DNA of 35,165 nucleotides from JAKJEP01 sp964580995. Its GTDB lineage: Bacteria > Planctomycetota > Phycisphaerae > Sedimentisphaerales > SM23-30. Below are positions 1 to 7,635 of the stretch, in pieces (the first letter of the stretch is position 1; each line of letters starts with the position of its first letter). The stretch is taken from the NCBI GenBank assembly GCA_964580995.1, contig CAZOMV010000060.1:1-35165 (forward strand), given 5' to 3'. A program made the position numbers and the translations under genes. The notes beneath the pieces are model-generated. The model was not told the DNA's origin. It saw only the letters and a program-made list of their open reading frames with translations, and did not search any database.

Positions 1-33
1 TAGTTATACCAGAACAAAGAGGTTTTTCAACTA

Positions 34-387
34 TTATGGTGAGAAATGCGGGCTAATTCCCAGGAAAGTGGCGCCAACCAGTTTGCCCTGCCCCATCATT
101 ACGAGAGCCTTGCCGGCCAGGTTACCTGATTGCAAATCGGGCCAGATCAGGACATTGGCCCGGCCGGCCACTTCCGAAGGCCGCTTGACTTTTTTGGAAG
201 CTACATACGGAGAAAGGGCGGTGTCCAGTTGAAATTCGCCATCGATACAAACATCCGGACGTCGCTGACGCACGATTTCGAGGGCCTTGACCACCCGATC
301 CACTTCTTCATGTTTGGCACTGCCGAGCGTTGAAAAGGAAAGCATGGCCACACGGGGTTTATCCGGTATGCAACCTGCCTGATAGCC
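34..387 (-). pseudogene. Phosphate acetyl/butyryltransferase (Pta family), C-terminal remnant
   Basis: The minus strand encodes the C-terminal third of a phosphate acyltransferase, the enzyme that interconverts acyl-CoA and acyl phosphate. Family motifs are clear: PRVAMLSFST-GSA near the start, DGEFQLDTAL in the middle, and NVLIWPDLQSGN before the end. Homology can be read upstream to about 387 (GCIPDKPRVAML), beyond the GTG at 351 that a gene finder would choose. Further upstream the frame stays open to about 472 but the sequence no longer resembles Pta. About 118 codons remain of a usual 300-330, so the N-terminal two thirds are missing. The C-terminus also ends abruptly (LGISPHFSP) without the usual KPVNDLSRG-like tail. 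The break lies next to the IS110-family element, which may have caused the loss; the missing part is not found on the other side of it. An acetate-kinase homologue lies 4 kb away. Confidence 0.75.
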
Positions 388-569
388 GAGATGGACGGAA
401 TGGAAGAAGTGAGAAAGTGAGAAGGCGGGGCTGAGAAGTAGGCACGGCCTACGGCGAAAACGCCGCGGGCGTTATACGCATTTGACGCTCCTGTTGAAGA
501 TATGAAGAGAGCGCATCCTGGAGTATAATTTGGAACAACCCAAAACTTTTTATACGAAAGGAGCCTGTT

Positions 570-1643
570 ATGAGTATCTGTTATATTGGAGCGGATGTGC
601 ATAATCACAGTACGGAGCTGGCGGTGGAAAAAGGCGGCAAGATCGTAGATCATTACACGGTGCCGACGACGATCCCGGCGATAGCGCAGGTGCTGGATTC
701 CCTAGGCGGCACGAAGTATCTGGCGCTGGAGGAAGGCCCGATGGCGGGCTGGTTATACCGGAATCTGCGTAGCCATGTGGAGCGGCTGGTGATTTGTGAT
801 CCCCGTCGGAACCATTTGATTAACCAGGAAGGAGACAAAGATGATCCGATCGATGCCGAGAAGCTGGCGGTTTTATTACGCGGCGGGTATCTCAAGGAAG
901 TCTATCACAGTCAGGAGGAAGAACGGGTGGAGTTGAAAGAGTGGGTGGGGTTATATCAGGACCGGGTGGAGGATGCGGTTCGGCAGATCAATAAGATTCG
1001 GGCCCGCTGCCGAATGCATGGGCTTTTGATTCCCCGGGCGGTGCTGCGGGATCCCCAGAAACGTTCGGACTGGCTGAAGACGATTTCCTCTGCGGCTCTG
1101 GCGGGGCAATTGGGCCTGCTCTGGCTGGGGTATGATGCGGCGGTCCAGCAGGTGCACCTGGCGTTGCAGCAATTACGAAGGTTAAGCCGGCCCTACCCGA
1201 TTCTCCGGCATTGGTGTCAGTTGCCGGGGATCGGCCTGATCCGGGCGGTGACAATCTTTGCGTATCTGGATACGCCGTGGCGATTCCAAAAGAAAAACCA
1301 ACTCTGGAAATATAGCGGGATCGGCTTGCAACATAGCACCAGCGGTACGGATGCTCGGGGCCGGGCGAAACCGGCCCGGCTGCACTTGCCGCGGGCGGCG
1401 AATCGCCGGTTGAAAAATGCGATTCTGGGAGCGGCTCTGAGTGCGATTCACCAGAGTGAGAATGTATTCCGACAGGATTATGAAAGGATGGTGCGAAAGG
1501 GAGTAATACCCAGTAATGCCCGACATGCGGTGGCACGGAAGATGCTGACGGTGATGTGGGGCATGTGGAAAACGAATCGGCCGTGGAACCCGGACTATCG
1601 GACGGCGGCGGTGTCGAAGCAGACTTCGGCGGAGACCCGGTAA
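570..1643 (+). CDS. IS110-family transposase (DEDD recombinase)
   Basis: This 357-residue protein has both halves of an IS110-type recombinase. The N-terminal RuvC-like DEDD domain shows D9 in IGADVH, E54/E55 in LALEEGP, and D92/D95 in DDPIDAEKLA. The C-terminal Transposase_20 (IS116/IS110/IS902) domain includes the helix-hairpin-helix-like LPGIGLIRA (about residues 218-226). It also includes the SGIGLQHSTSGT segment (249-260) that should carry the catalytic serine. The start has a strong AAAGGAG ribosome site seven bases upstream. The frame is intact and full length, so the element may still be active. In this family the enzyme is guided by an RNA from the element's own non-coding end (bridge RNA or seekRNA). 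Confidence 0.93.
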   Translation: MSICYIGADVHNHSTELAVEKGGKIVDHYTVPTTIPAIAQVLDSLGGTKYLALEEGPMAGWLYRNLRSHVERLVICDPRRNHLINQEGDKDDPIDAEKLAVLLRGGYLKEVYHSQEEERVELKEWVGLYQDRVEDAVRQINKIRARCRMHGLLIPRAVLRDPQKRSDWLKTISSAALAGQLGLLWLGYDAAVQQVHLALQQLRRLSRPYPILRHWCQLPGIGLIRAVTIFAYLDTPWRFQKKNQLWKYSGIGLQHSTSGTDARGRAKPARLHLPRAANRRLKNAILGAALSAIHQSENVFRQDYERMVRKGVIPSNARHAVARKMLTVMWGMWKTNRPWNPDYRTAAVSKQTSAETR

Positions 1644-1654
1644 TCGCAATGGCC

Positions 1655-1800
1655 TAGAGGGTTGGTAACCGGCTCCGCGTTCCGTAGTGACCACTGAACC
1701 TGCCGCAAGGCGGAGTTCCCACCCGTTGAATGAACCGGAGCCGTTTTTGGCTGTGCCTCATTCATCTGCATGGACTGCCGAAAGGCAAGTCCCCGATAGG
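1655..1800 (+). ncRNA. Candidate guide (bridge/seek) RNA region of the IS110 element
   Basis: Directly downstream of the transposase the DNA can fold extensively. An 8-bp perfect stem CGGCTCCG (1670-1677) / CGGAGCCG (1736-1743) encloses about 58 bases that contain a CCGC-aag-GCGG hairpin (1703-1713). A second stem, GGACT-GCC with a GAAA tetraloop and GGC-A-AGTCC, lies at 1772-1792. IS110 relatives encode their guide RNA in the left (IS110 group) or right (IS1111 group) non-coding end. The stronger structure here is on the right. No promoter or RNA limits could be fixed, and the left flank is an alternative site. Confidence 0.35.
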
Positions 1801-2459
1801 TGGCTGGCAACCGTAAAGGATTGTCGAATCACGGCGTAGAAAAGATAGGCCCTCTGCGAGACCGGAACTTTGCCCAATGAAGCGGCTTTCTGGCCCGGAC
1901 GATTCATAAGATAGTCCCCTGCGAACGGACCGACCAACAGGATGCTCTCAAAGCAAAAAAATGAGAGTAAATGGAATTTGTATCTTGACTTTGATCTCTT
2001 CATAGGTGCTCGCTTCAGGCTTCGCGAGAAACGCAGCACAGAGCCGCCGTCCGCAGGACCGACGTGGGGATGGCTGGCAAGTTGACGGTTCTTTCTGAAC
2101 CTGCCTTAGAGTTAGAGAAGGGGAAATGGGGGGCGCTGCGCGAAAACAGTTGAGCAGTAGATCCGGTGATCAGTTGAGAAGAAAAGAAATCAGAATGGTA
2201 GAGGATGAAAAAGAATAAGACAATCTGAAGGTTGAACTCAAAACGAAGCGGGCTAAAATCGGCAGTATATTATCAGGGATCGTAGAAGTGGGCAAGGGGG
2301 TAGAAGGAGCGGTATCCGGCAATACGTACAATTATCGATTGCGAGCCTGGTAAACAGGAGGAAAATCATTGGTTTTTGAAAATGGTATTTTCTTAATATA
2401 TTATAAACAAAGCATTTACGAGGTTATAGAGAAATAATGTTGCTTACGGGGAAAAATTC
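1801..2459. other. Long non-coding stretch between IS110 and the catabolic cluster
   Basis: I see no intact gene here. Bases 2219-2353 form a 44-codon plus-strand run ending SGNTYNYRLRAW. It has a protein-like composition but lacks a start and is bounded upstream by a TAA at 2216, so it may be gene debris. The rest is A/T-rich toward 2380-2460, just before the promoter of the following cluster. Confidence 0.4.
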
Positions 2460-2528
2460 TTGACATCAACCGGGAAAATGGCGACAATTCAAGTATGACA
2501 TGACTAATGACATGATATTTGGCATGTC
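2460..2528 (+). promoter_or_regulatory. Sigma70-like promoter with triple GACATG operator
   Basis: TTGACA (2460-2465), a 17-bp spacer and GACAAT (2483-2488) form a good -35/-10 pair. At and just after the expected start lie two direct copies of TGACATGA (2496-2503 and 2508-2515, 12 bp apart). An inverted CATGTC (2523-2528) pairs with the second copy to make GACATG-N8-CATGTC. Such an arrangement over the transcription start suits repressor binding. The GntR/FadR-type regulator encoded at the end of the cluster (10932-11768) is the natural candidate; this link is inference. Confidence 0.55.
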
Positions 2529-2623
2529 TTAAAAGGGATTGTATCTTTCACTGTGATACCCATTAGATGGAGCAGGAGCGTTCGGAAATCTTCTGACGGT
2601 CAAAATCGGCAGGCAACATTAGA

Positions 2624-2967
2624 ATGATATACGAGGCGGTTGGAAAAGGGGATGGCAGTAAAACAAAACGAATAAGGAGCAGCATGGCGCCCAGCTTTGG
2701 TCTGGGAGTGGATATACGAAAAGAAGGCAATGACTATGATCTTCTTCGCCGCACGGCGGAAGAATGGCGCCGGATCGCCGGTTATTTTCTCGGTGATTAT
2801 TACTCCCTCCTTTCTTATACGATGGATAACTCCCTTTGGATCTATTGACAAATTTGGATACGAACGGAATTGCCGAAATATCCGGTAGTGAATTAATGGA
2901 CAGAGGACTTTTTGTGGAAATGGCAAATATGCCTGAGGCTGTAATTATTACCTACAAACGGAAGTAA
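2624..2967 (+). pseudogene. Relic of a GH36-like alpha-galactosidase (C-terminal part, internal deletion)
   Basis: Two reading frames carry parts of one protein end. The first (about 2680-2842) reads DIRKEGNDYDLLRRTAEEWR, then GDYYSLLSYTMDNSLWI. It resembles the segment of melibiase-like GH36 glycosidases that normally continues to WMAWQFDRP. The second frame (about 2842-2967) reads LLTNLDTNGIAEISGSELMD and ends AVIITYKRK, the usual end of the C-terminal beta-sandwich. Roughly 50 codons are missing at the join, with a frameshift, and the catalytic barrel is absent upstream. The stop lies three bases before the ATG of the next gene, so this was once the first gene of the cluster. A complete version of the same type of C-terminal domain ends the beta-helix protein at 7636-9876. 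Confidence 0.6.
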
Positions 2968-2970
2968 ATC

Positions 2971-4104
2971 ATGCTAACCAGTAAAGAACGAATGACGCGA
3001 ATATTGAAACGGGAGCCGGTGGATCGGGTGGGTTTGTTTGAGGTTTTCTGGGCAGACACCGCCAAACGCTGGGCGCGGGAAGGACATTATCAGGATCCGA
3101 CTCTGGATGTTGGCTTTGTCGGTTCCCAACACAAGCACCGGCCGATGCTGATCGAGGATCATTTCGGTCTGGACCTGCGGCGCTGCCGGGCCTTCGAGTA
3201 TATTGCGGACCTGGATGCCGGCGAAAAGATTATCGAAGAAACGGAAGAGACCAAATTAGTCCGGGATGGCAATGGGGCCTTGCTGCGCTGGTGCAAGAAA
3301 CATTCCGGCACGCCCGAACACGTGGATTTTCTGGTCAAAGACCGTAAAGGCTGGGAGGAGTCGGTTCGACCCCATCTGGTCAATACGGCTCTTTATCCGC
3401 GCCGCATCGACTTCGAGTTGTATCGCAGCATGAAGGAGAAGTGCCAGCGGGAAAATATCTATCTGACCTGCGCGGTGGTCGGGGCCTTCGATCAGATGAC
3501 CCCGATGTGCGGGCACGAATACCTGCTGATGGGAATGGCGCTGGATCCCGAATGGATTCGGGATATGTGCGAGGTCTATACCACCCTGACCATTAACCTG
3601 TTGGAAATATTGTTCGCGCAGGAAGGCCTGCCGGACGGCCTGTGGGTGTGGGATGACCTGGGCTTTAAGGGTAAACCGTTCATGTCACCGAATATGTATC
3701 AAGAGCTGCTTTTTCCCGGCCATCAGCGGCTCTTCCAATGGGCCAGATCACGGGGATTGCCGGTGATTCTGCATTCGTGCGGTTATGTGGAACCGCTGAT
3801 GCCGGCCCTGATCGAGGCGGGGATTGACTGTCTCCAGCCGCTGGAGGTCAAGGCGGGAATGGACCTGGTAAAGCTGAAAAAAGAGTTTGGCGACAGAATT
3901 TCGTTCATAGGGGGCATGGATGTTCGGACGCTCGTCGCCAACGATCGGAAGGCTGTGCAGGCGGAACTGAAAAAGAAACTGCCCGCCGCCATGCAGAACA
4001 GCGGCTATGTTTTGCAGGTGGATCACAGCGTTCCCTACCAGGTGGACTATGCAACCTATCGATATTTCATGGAAACAGGGCTGGCGATGGGTGTCTATAA
4101 ATAA
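2971..4104 (+). CDS. URO-D-family protein (uroporphyrinogen decarboxylase / corrinoid methyltransferase superfamily)
   Basis: This 377-residue protein has the URO-D fold shared by HemE and the zinc-dependent methyltransferases MtaA, MtbA and CmuA. The N-terminal KERMTRILKREPVDRV stretch, WDDLGFKGKPFMSP (about 227-240), HSCG (H268, C270) and FIGGMDVRTL (about 314) are characteristic. H268-x-C270 matches the first half of the methyltransferase zinc motif, although a second cysteine of the usual motif is not obvious. It is not a typical HemE. A GGAAG ribosome site precedes the ATG, which lies three bases after the GH36 relic's stop. It is the first intact gene of the cluster. No corrinoid protein is encoded nearby, so the substrate is unknown. 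Confidence 0.85.
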   Translation: MLTSKERMTRILKREPVDRVGLFEVFWADTAKRWAREGHYQDPTLDVGFVGSQHKHRPMLIEDHFGLDLRRCRAFEYIADLDAGEKIIEETEETKLVRDGNGALLRWCKKHSGTPEHVDFLVKDRKGWEESVRPHLVNTALYPRRIDFELYRSMKEKCQRENIYLTCAVVGAFDQMTPMCGHEYLLMGMALDPEWIRDMCEVYTTLTINLLEILFAQEGLPDGLWVWDDLGFKGKPFMSPNMYQELLFPGHQRLFQWARSRGLPVILHSCGYVEPLMPALIEAGIDCLQPLEVKAGMDLVKLKKEFGDRISFIGGMDVRTLVANDRKAVQAELKKKLPAAMQNSGYVLQVDHSVPYQVDYATYRYFMETGLAMGVYK

Positions 4105-4156
4105 TTTTGCCCTATTCCAGCGAATGAATTCTTTGATTATAGGTAGCAGGTGAGAG

Positions 4157-5380
4157 ATGAAAATATTGATAGCGAATGTGGGCAGTTCTTCCCTGAAATG
4201 CCAGTTGTTTGATATGCCGGCGGAAACGGTGCTGGCGAAAGTACATGTCGAGCGGATTGGCTCTGACAAGGCTCCAGTCGAATGGAGCATTCGTTCCGGA
4301 CCGACTCAGAAGGTGGTAGTTCCGATGCCGGACTATGTCTCGGCTATGCAATTTGTCCTGGATACATTAACCGATCCCCAGGTAGGGGTGTTACGCTCGA
4401 TAGCCGATCTGGAGGCGGTCGGTTTCAAGGCAGGCCTGGCCAAGGGGATCACAGGCTGTTGTTTAATGGATGAACCGGTTCTGGCCGCGTTGGATGAATA
4501 CAGCGACATTGTGGCGCCTCTTCACAATAAAATTTATGTTCAGGCCATCCGGTATTTCCGAAAGCTATTGCCGCATACGCCGTTTATCGGTTTGTTTGAA
4601 ACGTTTTTCTGCCAGAATTTGCCCGACTATGAAGCAGTTTATCCCATACCCTGGGAATGGACGAAAACGTATAACATTCGAAAAACCATGGGACATGGCG
4701 CCAGCCATTTTTACGTCAACCACCGGATCGCGGAACTGACCCAACGGCCAAGAGAGGAAAACAATGTGATCCAGTTGCATCTGGGAGGGAGTTCTTCCCT
4801 GGCGGCCATCCAACAGGGTGTCAATATGGGCGGGACCGTCGGCTTTACCACCCAGTGCGGTTTGCCCTATTCGAACCGCGCTTCCGATTTCGATCCCTGC
4901 CTGATTCCTTTTCTGGTGAGCCGCGGCGAAGGTACGATGGAGGAAGTGATGGCCCGCCTGCTGACCGAGGGCGGCCTGTCGGCGCTTTCGGGAATGGGCT
5001 TTGATATGCGGGATTTGCAGGAGGCCGCCTCCAAAGGGCATGACCGGGCCCGGTTGACGATTGACTTTTATGTGAATCAAATTCGGAAATATCTGGGAAT
5101 CGCACTGGTTGCGTTAGGTCATACGGATGTGATAACCTTTGCCGGCGGGACCGGAGAATCCAGCCCCTTCATTCGCCGGCGAATCCTGGAGAATCTGGAG
5201 GATTTTGGGATTCTGCTGGATGAGGAAAAGAATAAGAACTGTTTTCGCAAAGAAGGCAGGATTTCCCAAAACGAATCTAAACTAGAAATTTGGGTTGTAC
5301 CTACCAATGAAGAGATCGTTGTCGCTCGAGAATGCGTAAAATTTCTAAAAAACTCTACAAAAAATAAGGAATGGCTATGA
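4157..5380 (+). CDS. Acetate/butyrate kinase homologue with altered active site
   Basis: This 407-residue ASKHA-fold kinase aligns over its full length with acetate kinase, which moves phosphate between acyl phosphate and ADP. Numbering coincides with the Methanosarcina enzyme for most of the protein. Conserved are N7, S10, S12 and K14 (ANVGSSSLK), H123 (PLHN), H180 (GHGASH), H208 (LHLGG), R241 (SNRASDFDP), G331 (AGGTGE) and the C-terminal PTNEE. Changed are R91 to K (GFKAG instead of GHRVVHGG), D148 to E (LFETFF instead of VFDTAF) and N211 to G (HLGGS instead of HLGNG). These residues normally contact the acyl-phosphate group and the nucleotide phosphates. A different acyl substrate or reduced activity is therefore possible. 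The stop overlaps the next gene's start as ATGA at 5377-5380. Confidence 0.85.
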   Translation: MKILIANVGSSSLKCQLFDMPAETVLAKVHVERIGSDKAPVEWSIRSGPTQKVVVPMPDYVSAMQFVLDTLTDPQVGVLRSIADLEAVGFKAGLAKGITGCCLMDEPVLAALDEYSDIVAPLHNKIYVQAIRYFRKLLPHTPFIGLFETFFCQNLPDYEAVYPIPWEWTKTYNIRKTMGHGASHFYVNHRIAELTQRPREENNVIQLHLGGSSSLAAIQQGVNMGGTVGFTTQCGLPYSNRASDFDPCLIPFLVSRGEGTMEEVMARLLTEGGLSALSGMGFDMRDLQEAASKGHDRARLTIDFYVNQIRKYLGIALVALGHTDVITFAGGTGESSPFIRRRILENLEDFGILLDEEKNKNCFRKEGRISQNESKLEIWVVPTNEEIVVARECVKFLKNSTKNKEWL

Positions 5381-6528
5381 TGACATCTCGTGAACGTGTT
5401 CGTTGTGCCTTAAATCATCAGGAACCGGACCGGGTACCGCTGTTTTTCGGCTCGTCCGGGGCCACTACCATCCATGCGCACGGGTATGAAAAACTGAAAA
5501 AGGCCCTGGGGATCGATTCGCCGACGCGTCTGATGTCCCGGGCCATGCAGTATGTCCATGTGGACCGCCGTATTATGGATCTCTTTGGCTCGGATGGGAT
5601 TCCCCTGAACGCAAAAGCTCCGCCGCCTTCCCAATTTACGCGAAATATCTCGGAAAAGGCTTTTGTCGATGAATGGGGCATCCGGTGGGAGCTGGAGCCG
5701 GATGGCTGGTATTATAGCCCGCCCTATAAGGATCGTCCTCTGGAAAAAGCAACAATTCAGGATATCGAAAGCAATCCCTGGCCGGATGTTACGCATCCTG
5801 CTCCGTATGAGGGATTGGCGGAGGAAGCGAAGAACCTCTATGAGAAAACTTCCTATGCCATCATCGGCAATATCGGCACGTGTTTGTGTGAATTGATCTA
5901 CCATATGCGCGGCATGGAAAACTGGATGATGGATCTGGTGGCAGACCGGGACTTCGCCCATGCGTTATTGCGGAAAATTACCGATCTGCGCATTGCGGCC
6001 ATCAAGGCGTTTTTGGACCGGGTGGGCGCCTATGTGGATGTGTTTATTATGGGAGATGATATGGGATCCCAGCATTCGCTGCTGATCTCCCCCCAGATCT
6101 ATCGGACGATGATTAAGCCCTATCATACCGAGATTATTGCGGCGGTTAAGGCCCATTCGCCGGCGAAGGTCTTTTTCCACAGCGACGGCAATATCTATCC
6201 TCTGATTCAGGATTTTATCGACGCGGGTGTGGATCTTCTCAATCCGGTGCAGGTCAGTGCGGACGATATGGGCGATACCGCCCGGCTGAAACGGGAATTC
6301 GGGGATCGCCTGTCTTTCTGCGGAGCGATTGATACCCAATGGGTTTTGCCAAATGGTTCCCCGGATGATGTTCGGGAAGAGGTGCGTCGCCGCATCAAAG
6401 ACCTGGCCCCCGGCGGCGGTTATATTTGTGCCAGCGTCCATTGTATTCAGCGGGATGTTCCTGTGGAGAATATTATGGCCATGTGTGAGGAAGTGAAAGT
6501 GTCGGGTAAATACCCGCTGAAACTTTGA
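5377..6528 (+). CDS. URO-D-family protein, second paralogue (HxD variant)
   Basis: This is a URO-D-superfamily protein of about 383 residues: SRERVRCALNHQEPDRVP at the N-terminus, MGDDMGSQHSLLISPQIYR (about 225-243), FFHSDGN (H268, D270), and FCGAIDTQ with GGGYICASVHCIQ near the C-terminus. This type of C-terminus is frequent in URO-D-like proteins of sugar-degrading bacteria. D270 stands where the first paralogue has C270, so the classical H-x-C zinc motif is lost. I place the start at 5377: an ATG at 5371 abuts the AAGGA ribosome site, whereas 5377 gives six bases of spacing and a 4-bp ATGA overlap with the kinase gene. That suggests translational coupling. The reaction is unknown. Confidence 0.85.
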   Translation: MMTSRERVRCALNHQEPDRVPLFFGSSGATTIHAHGYEKLKKALGIDSPTRLMSRAMQYVHVDRRIMDLFGSDGIPLNAKAPPPSQFTRNISEKAFVDEWGIRWELEPDGWYYSPPYKDRPLEKATIQDIESNPWPDVTHPAPYEGLAEEAKNLYEKTSYAIIGNIGTCLCELIYHMRGMENWMMDLVADRDFAHALLRKITDLRIAAIKAFLDRVGAYVDVFIMGDDMGSQHSLLISPQIYRTMIKPYHTEIIAAVKAHSPAKVFFHSDGNIYPLIQDFIDAGVDLLNPVQVSADDMGDTARLKREFGDRLSFCGAIDTQWVLPNGSPDDVREEVRRRIKDLAPGGGYICASVHCIQRDVPVENIMAMCEEVKVSGKYPLKL

Positions 6529-6559
6529 ATATTTCAAAAAGGAAAATAAAAATAAAATT

Positions 6560-7600
6560 ATGAAGACGGGAACGTTACAAGAATTCTGTGTGAAAGCGAT
6601 GTTGCAATGCGGAATGGGCAGAGAAGATGCCCAACTCGCAGCGGAAGTACTGGTCACCACCGATGCCTGGGGAGTGTATAGTCATGGAACCCGGGCGCTG
6701 CGGCAATACCTCAAACGGATGCGAGCCGGCGGACTGAAGGCCCAGGCCCGGCCCCGTATTATCCACGAAGGCCCGGCTTTTGCCGTGGTCGATGCGGATA
6801 ACGCTCTGGCGATGGTTTCCTCCTGTTATGCCATGGAAATCGCGATTGCGAAGGCGAAAACGGCTGGGATCGGGTTTGTCACCGTTAAAAATAGTTGTCA
6901 TTTCGGGGCGGCCGGTTATTATGCCAATATGGCGGTTAAACAGGATATGATCGGCATCGCCATGAGTAACGTGGATGCCAATGTAGTGGCGCCGGGCAGC
7001 AAAAAACCGGTGATCGGCAGTAATCCCATCGCTTACGCCGTACCTGCCGGTCAGGGAAAACCGGTCTTTCTCGATATTGCCATGAGTACCGTGGCGGCAG
7101 GAAAAATCGGTGCGGCCAAGTTTGCCGGTAAACCAATTCCCGCTACCTGGTATGTGGATGATGAGGGACTGCCGACCACGGATCCCTCCATTTTTCCGGA
7201 ACATGGGGCCTTGCTGCCGATGGCGGGACACAAGGGGTACGGTCTGGCGATTCTAATTGAGGTACTCTCGGCGGTTCTGTCGGGGGCGGCGGTGACCAAA
7301 CATTTGAAAAGCTGGGGATTGGAAAACCCTGCCAATCCTACGGGACATGGACATGCGTTTTTGGCAATCGATATTGCCTCGATGATGCCGCTGAATATCT
7401 TCCAAGAGCGTATGGATCAGATGATCCTCGAAATTCAAAATGCCCCCAAGGCCAAAGGGGCGGATCGCATCTATCTGCCGGGCGAGATCGAATGGCAGCG
7501 CTATGAAGTGCAAAAGCAGAAGGGCTTATCCCTGCCGCCCGAGGTGATCGACAGCCTCAACGGTCTGGCGGATGATTTGGAGTTAGAACGTTTGTTTTAA
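6560..7600 (+). CDS. Ldh-family (malate/L-lactate-type) NAD(P)-dependent dehydrogenase
   Basis: This 346-residue member of the Ldh2/MdhII family covers malate, lactate, ureidoglycolate and 2,3-diketogulonate reductases, which interconvert 2-hydroxy and 2-oxo acids. Motifs are YSHGTRALRQY (41-50), NSCHFGAAGYY with the probable catalytic H114, GSNPIAYAVPAG, and HKGYGLAILIEVLSAVLSGA. It follows the second URO-D gene by 31 bases in the same direction. Its ribosome site (AAGGA at about 6540) lies farther than usual from the ATG, so initiation may be weak. In this cluster it probably oxidises or reduces a 2-oxo acid made or used by the DapA-type enzyme; this is inference. Confidence 0.88.
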   Translation: MKTGTLQEFCVKAMLQCGMGREDAQLAAEVLVTTDAWGVYSHGTRALRQYLKRMRAGGLKAQARPRIIHEGPAFAVVDADNALAMVSSCYAMEIAIAKAKTAGIGFVTVKNSCHFGAAGYYANMAVKQDMIGIAMSNVDANVVAPGSKKPVIGSNPIAYAVPAGQGKPVFLDIAMSTVAAGKIGAAKFAGKPIPATWYVDDEGLPTTDPSIFPEHGALLPMAGHKGYGLAILIEVLSAVLSGAAVTKHLKSWGLENPANPTGHGHAFLAIDIASMMPLNIFQERMDQMILEIQNAPKAKGADRIYLPGEIEWQRYEVQKQKGLSLPPEVIDSLNGLADDLELERLF

Positions 7601-7635
7601 GATAGGTGATTAAAACAAACCGTAGGAGATATACA

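Larger units (their letters stand above)
400..1800 (+). mobile_element. IS110-family insertion sequence (ends not determined)
   Basis: The element is defined by its IS110-type transposase (570-1643) with folded non-coding DNA on both sides. On the left there are hairpins at 438-452 (GTAGGC-acg-GCCTAC) and 452-465 (CGGCG-aaaa-CGCCG). On the right there is a long-range stem 1670-1677 / 1736-1743 and a GAAA-loop hairpin at 1772-1792. IS110-family elements lack typical terminal inverted repeats, so the limits given are only the outer edges of the visible structure. The left edge lies close to where the Pta remnant loses homology, consistent with insertion into or beside that gene. Confidence 0.45.

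Noticed and set aside
2219..2353. A protein-like run ending SGNTYNYRLRAW
   Set aside because: It has no start codon, an in-frame stop directly upstream and no recognised family; possibly debris, not callable as a gene.
2600..2926. A 108-codon minus-strand frame, considered as the missing front of the Pta gene
   Set aside because: It has no Pta motifs, and the opposite strand has recognisable glycosidase segments.
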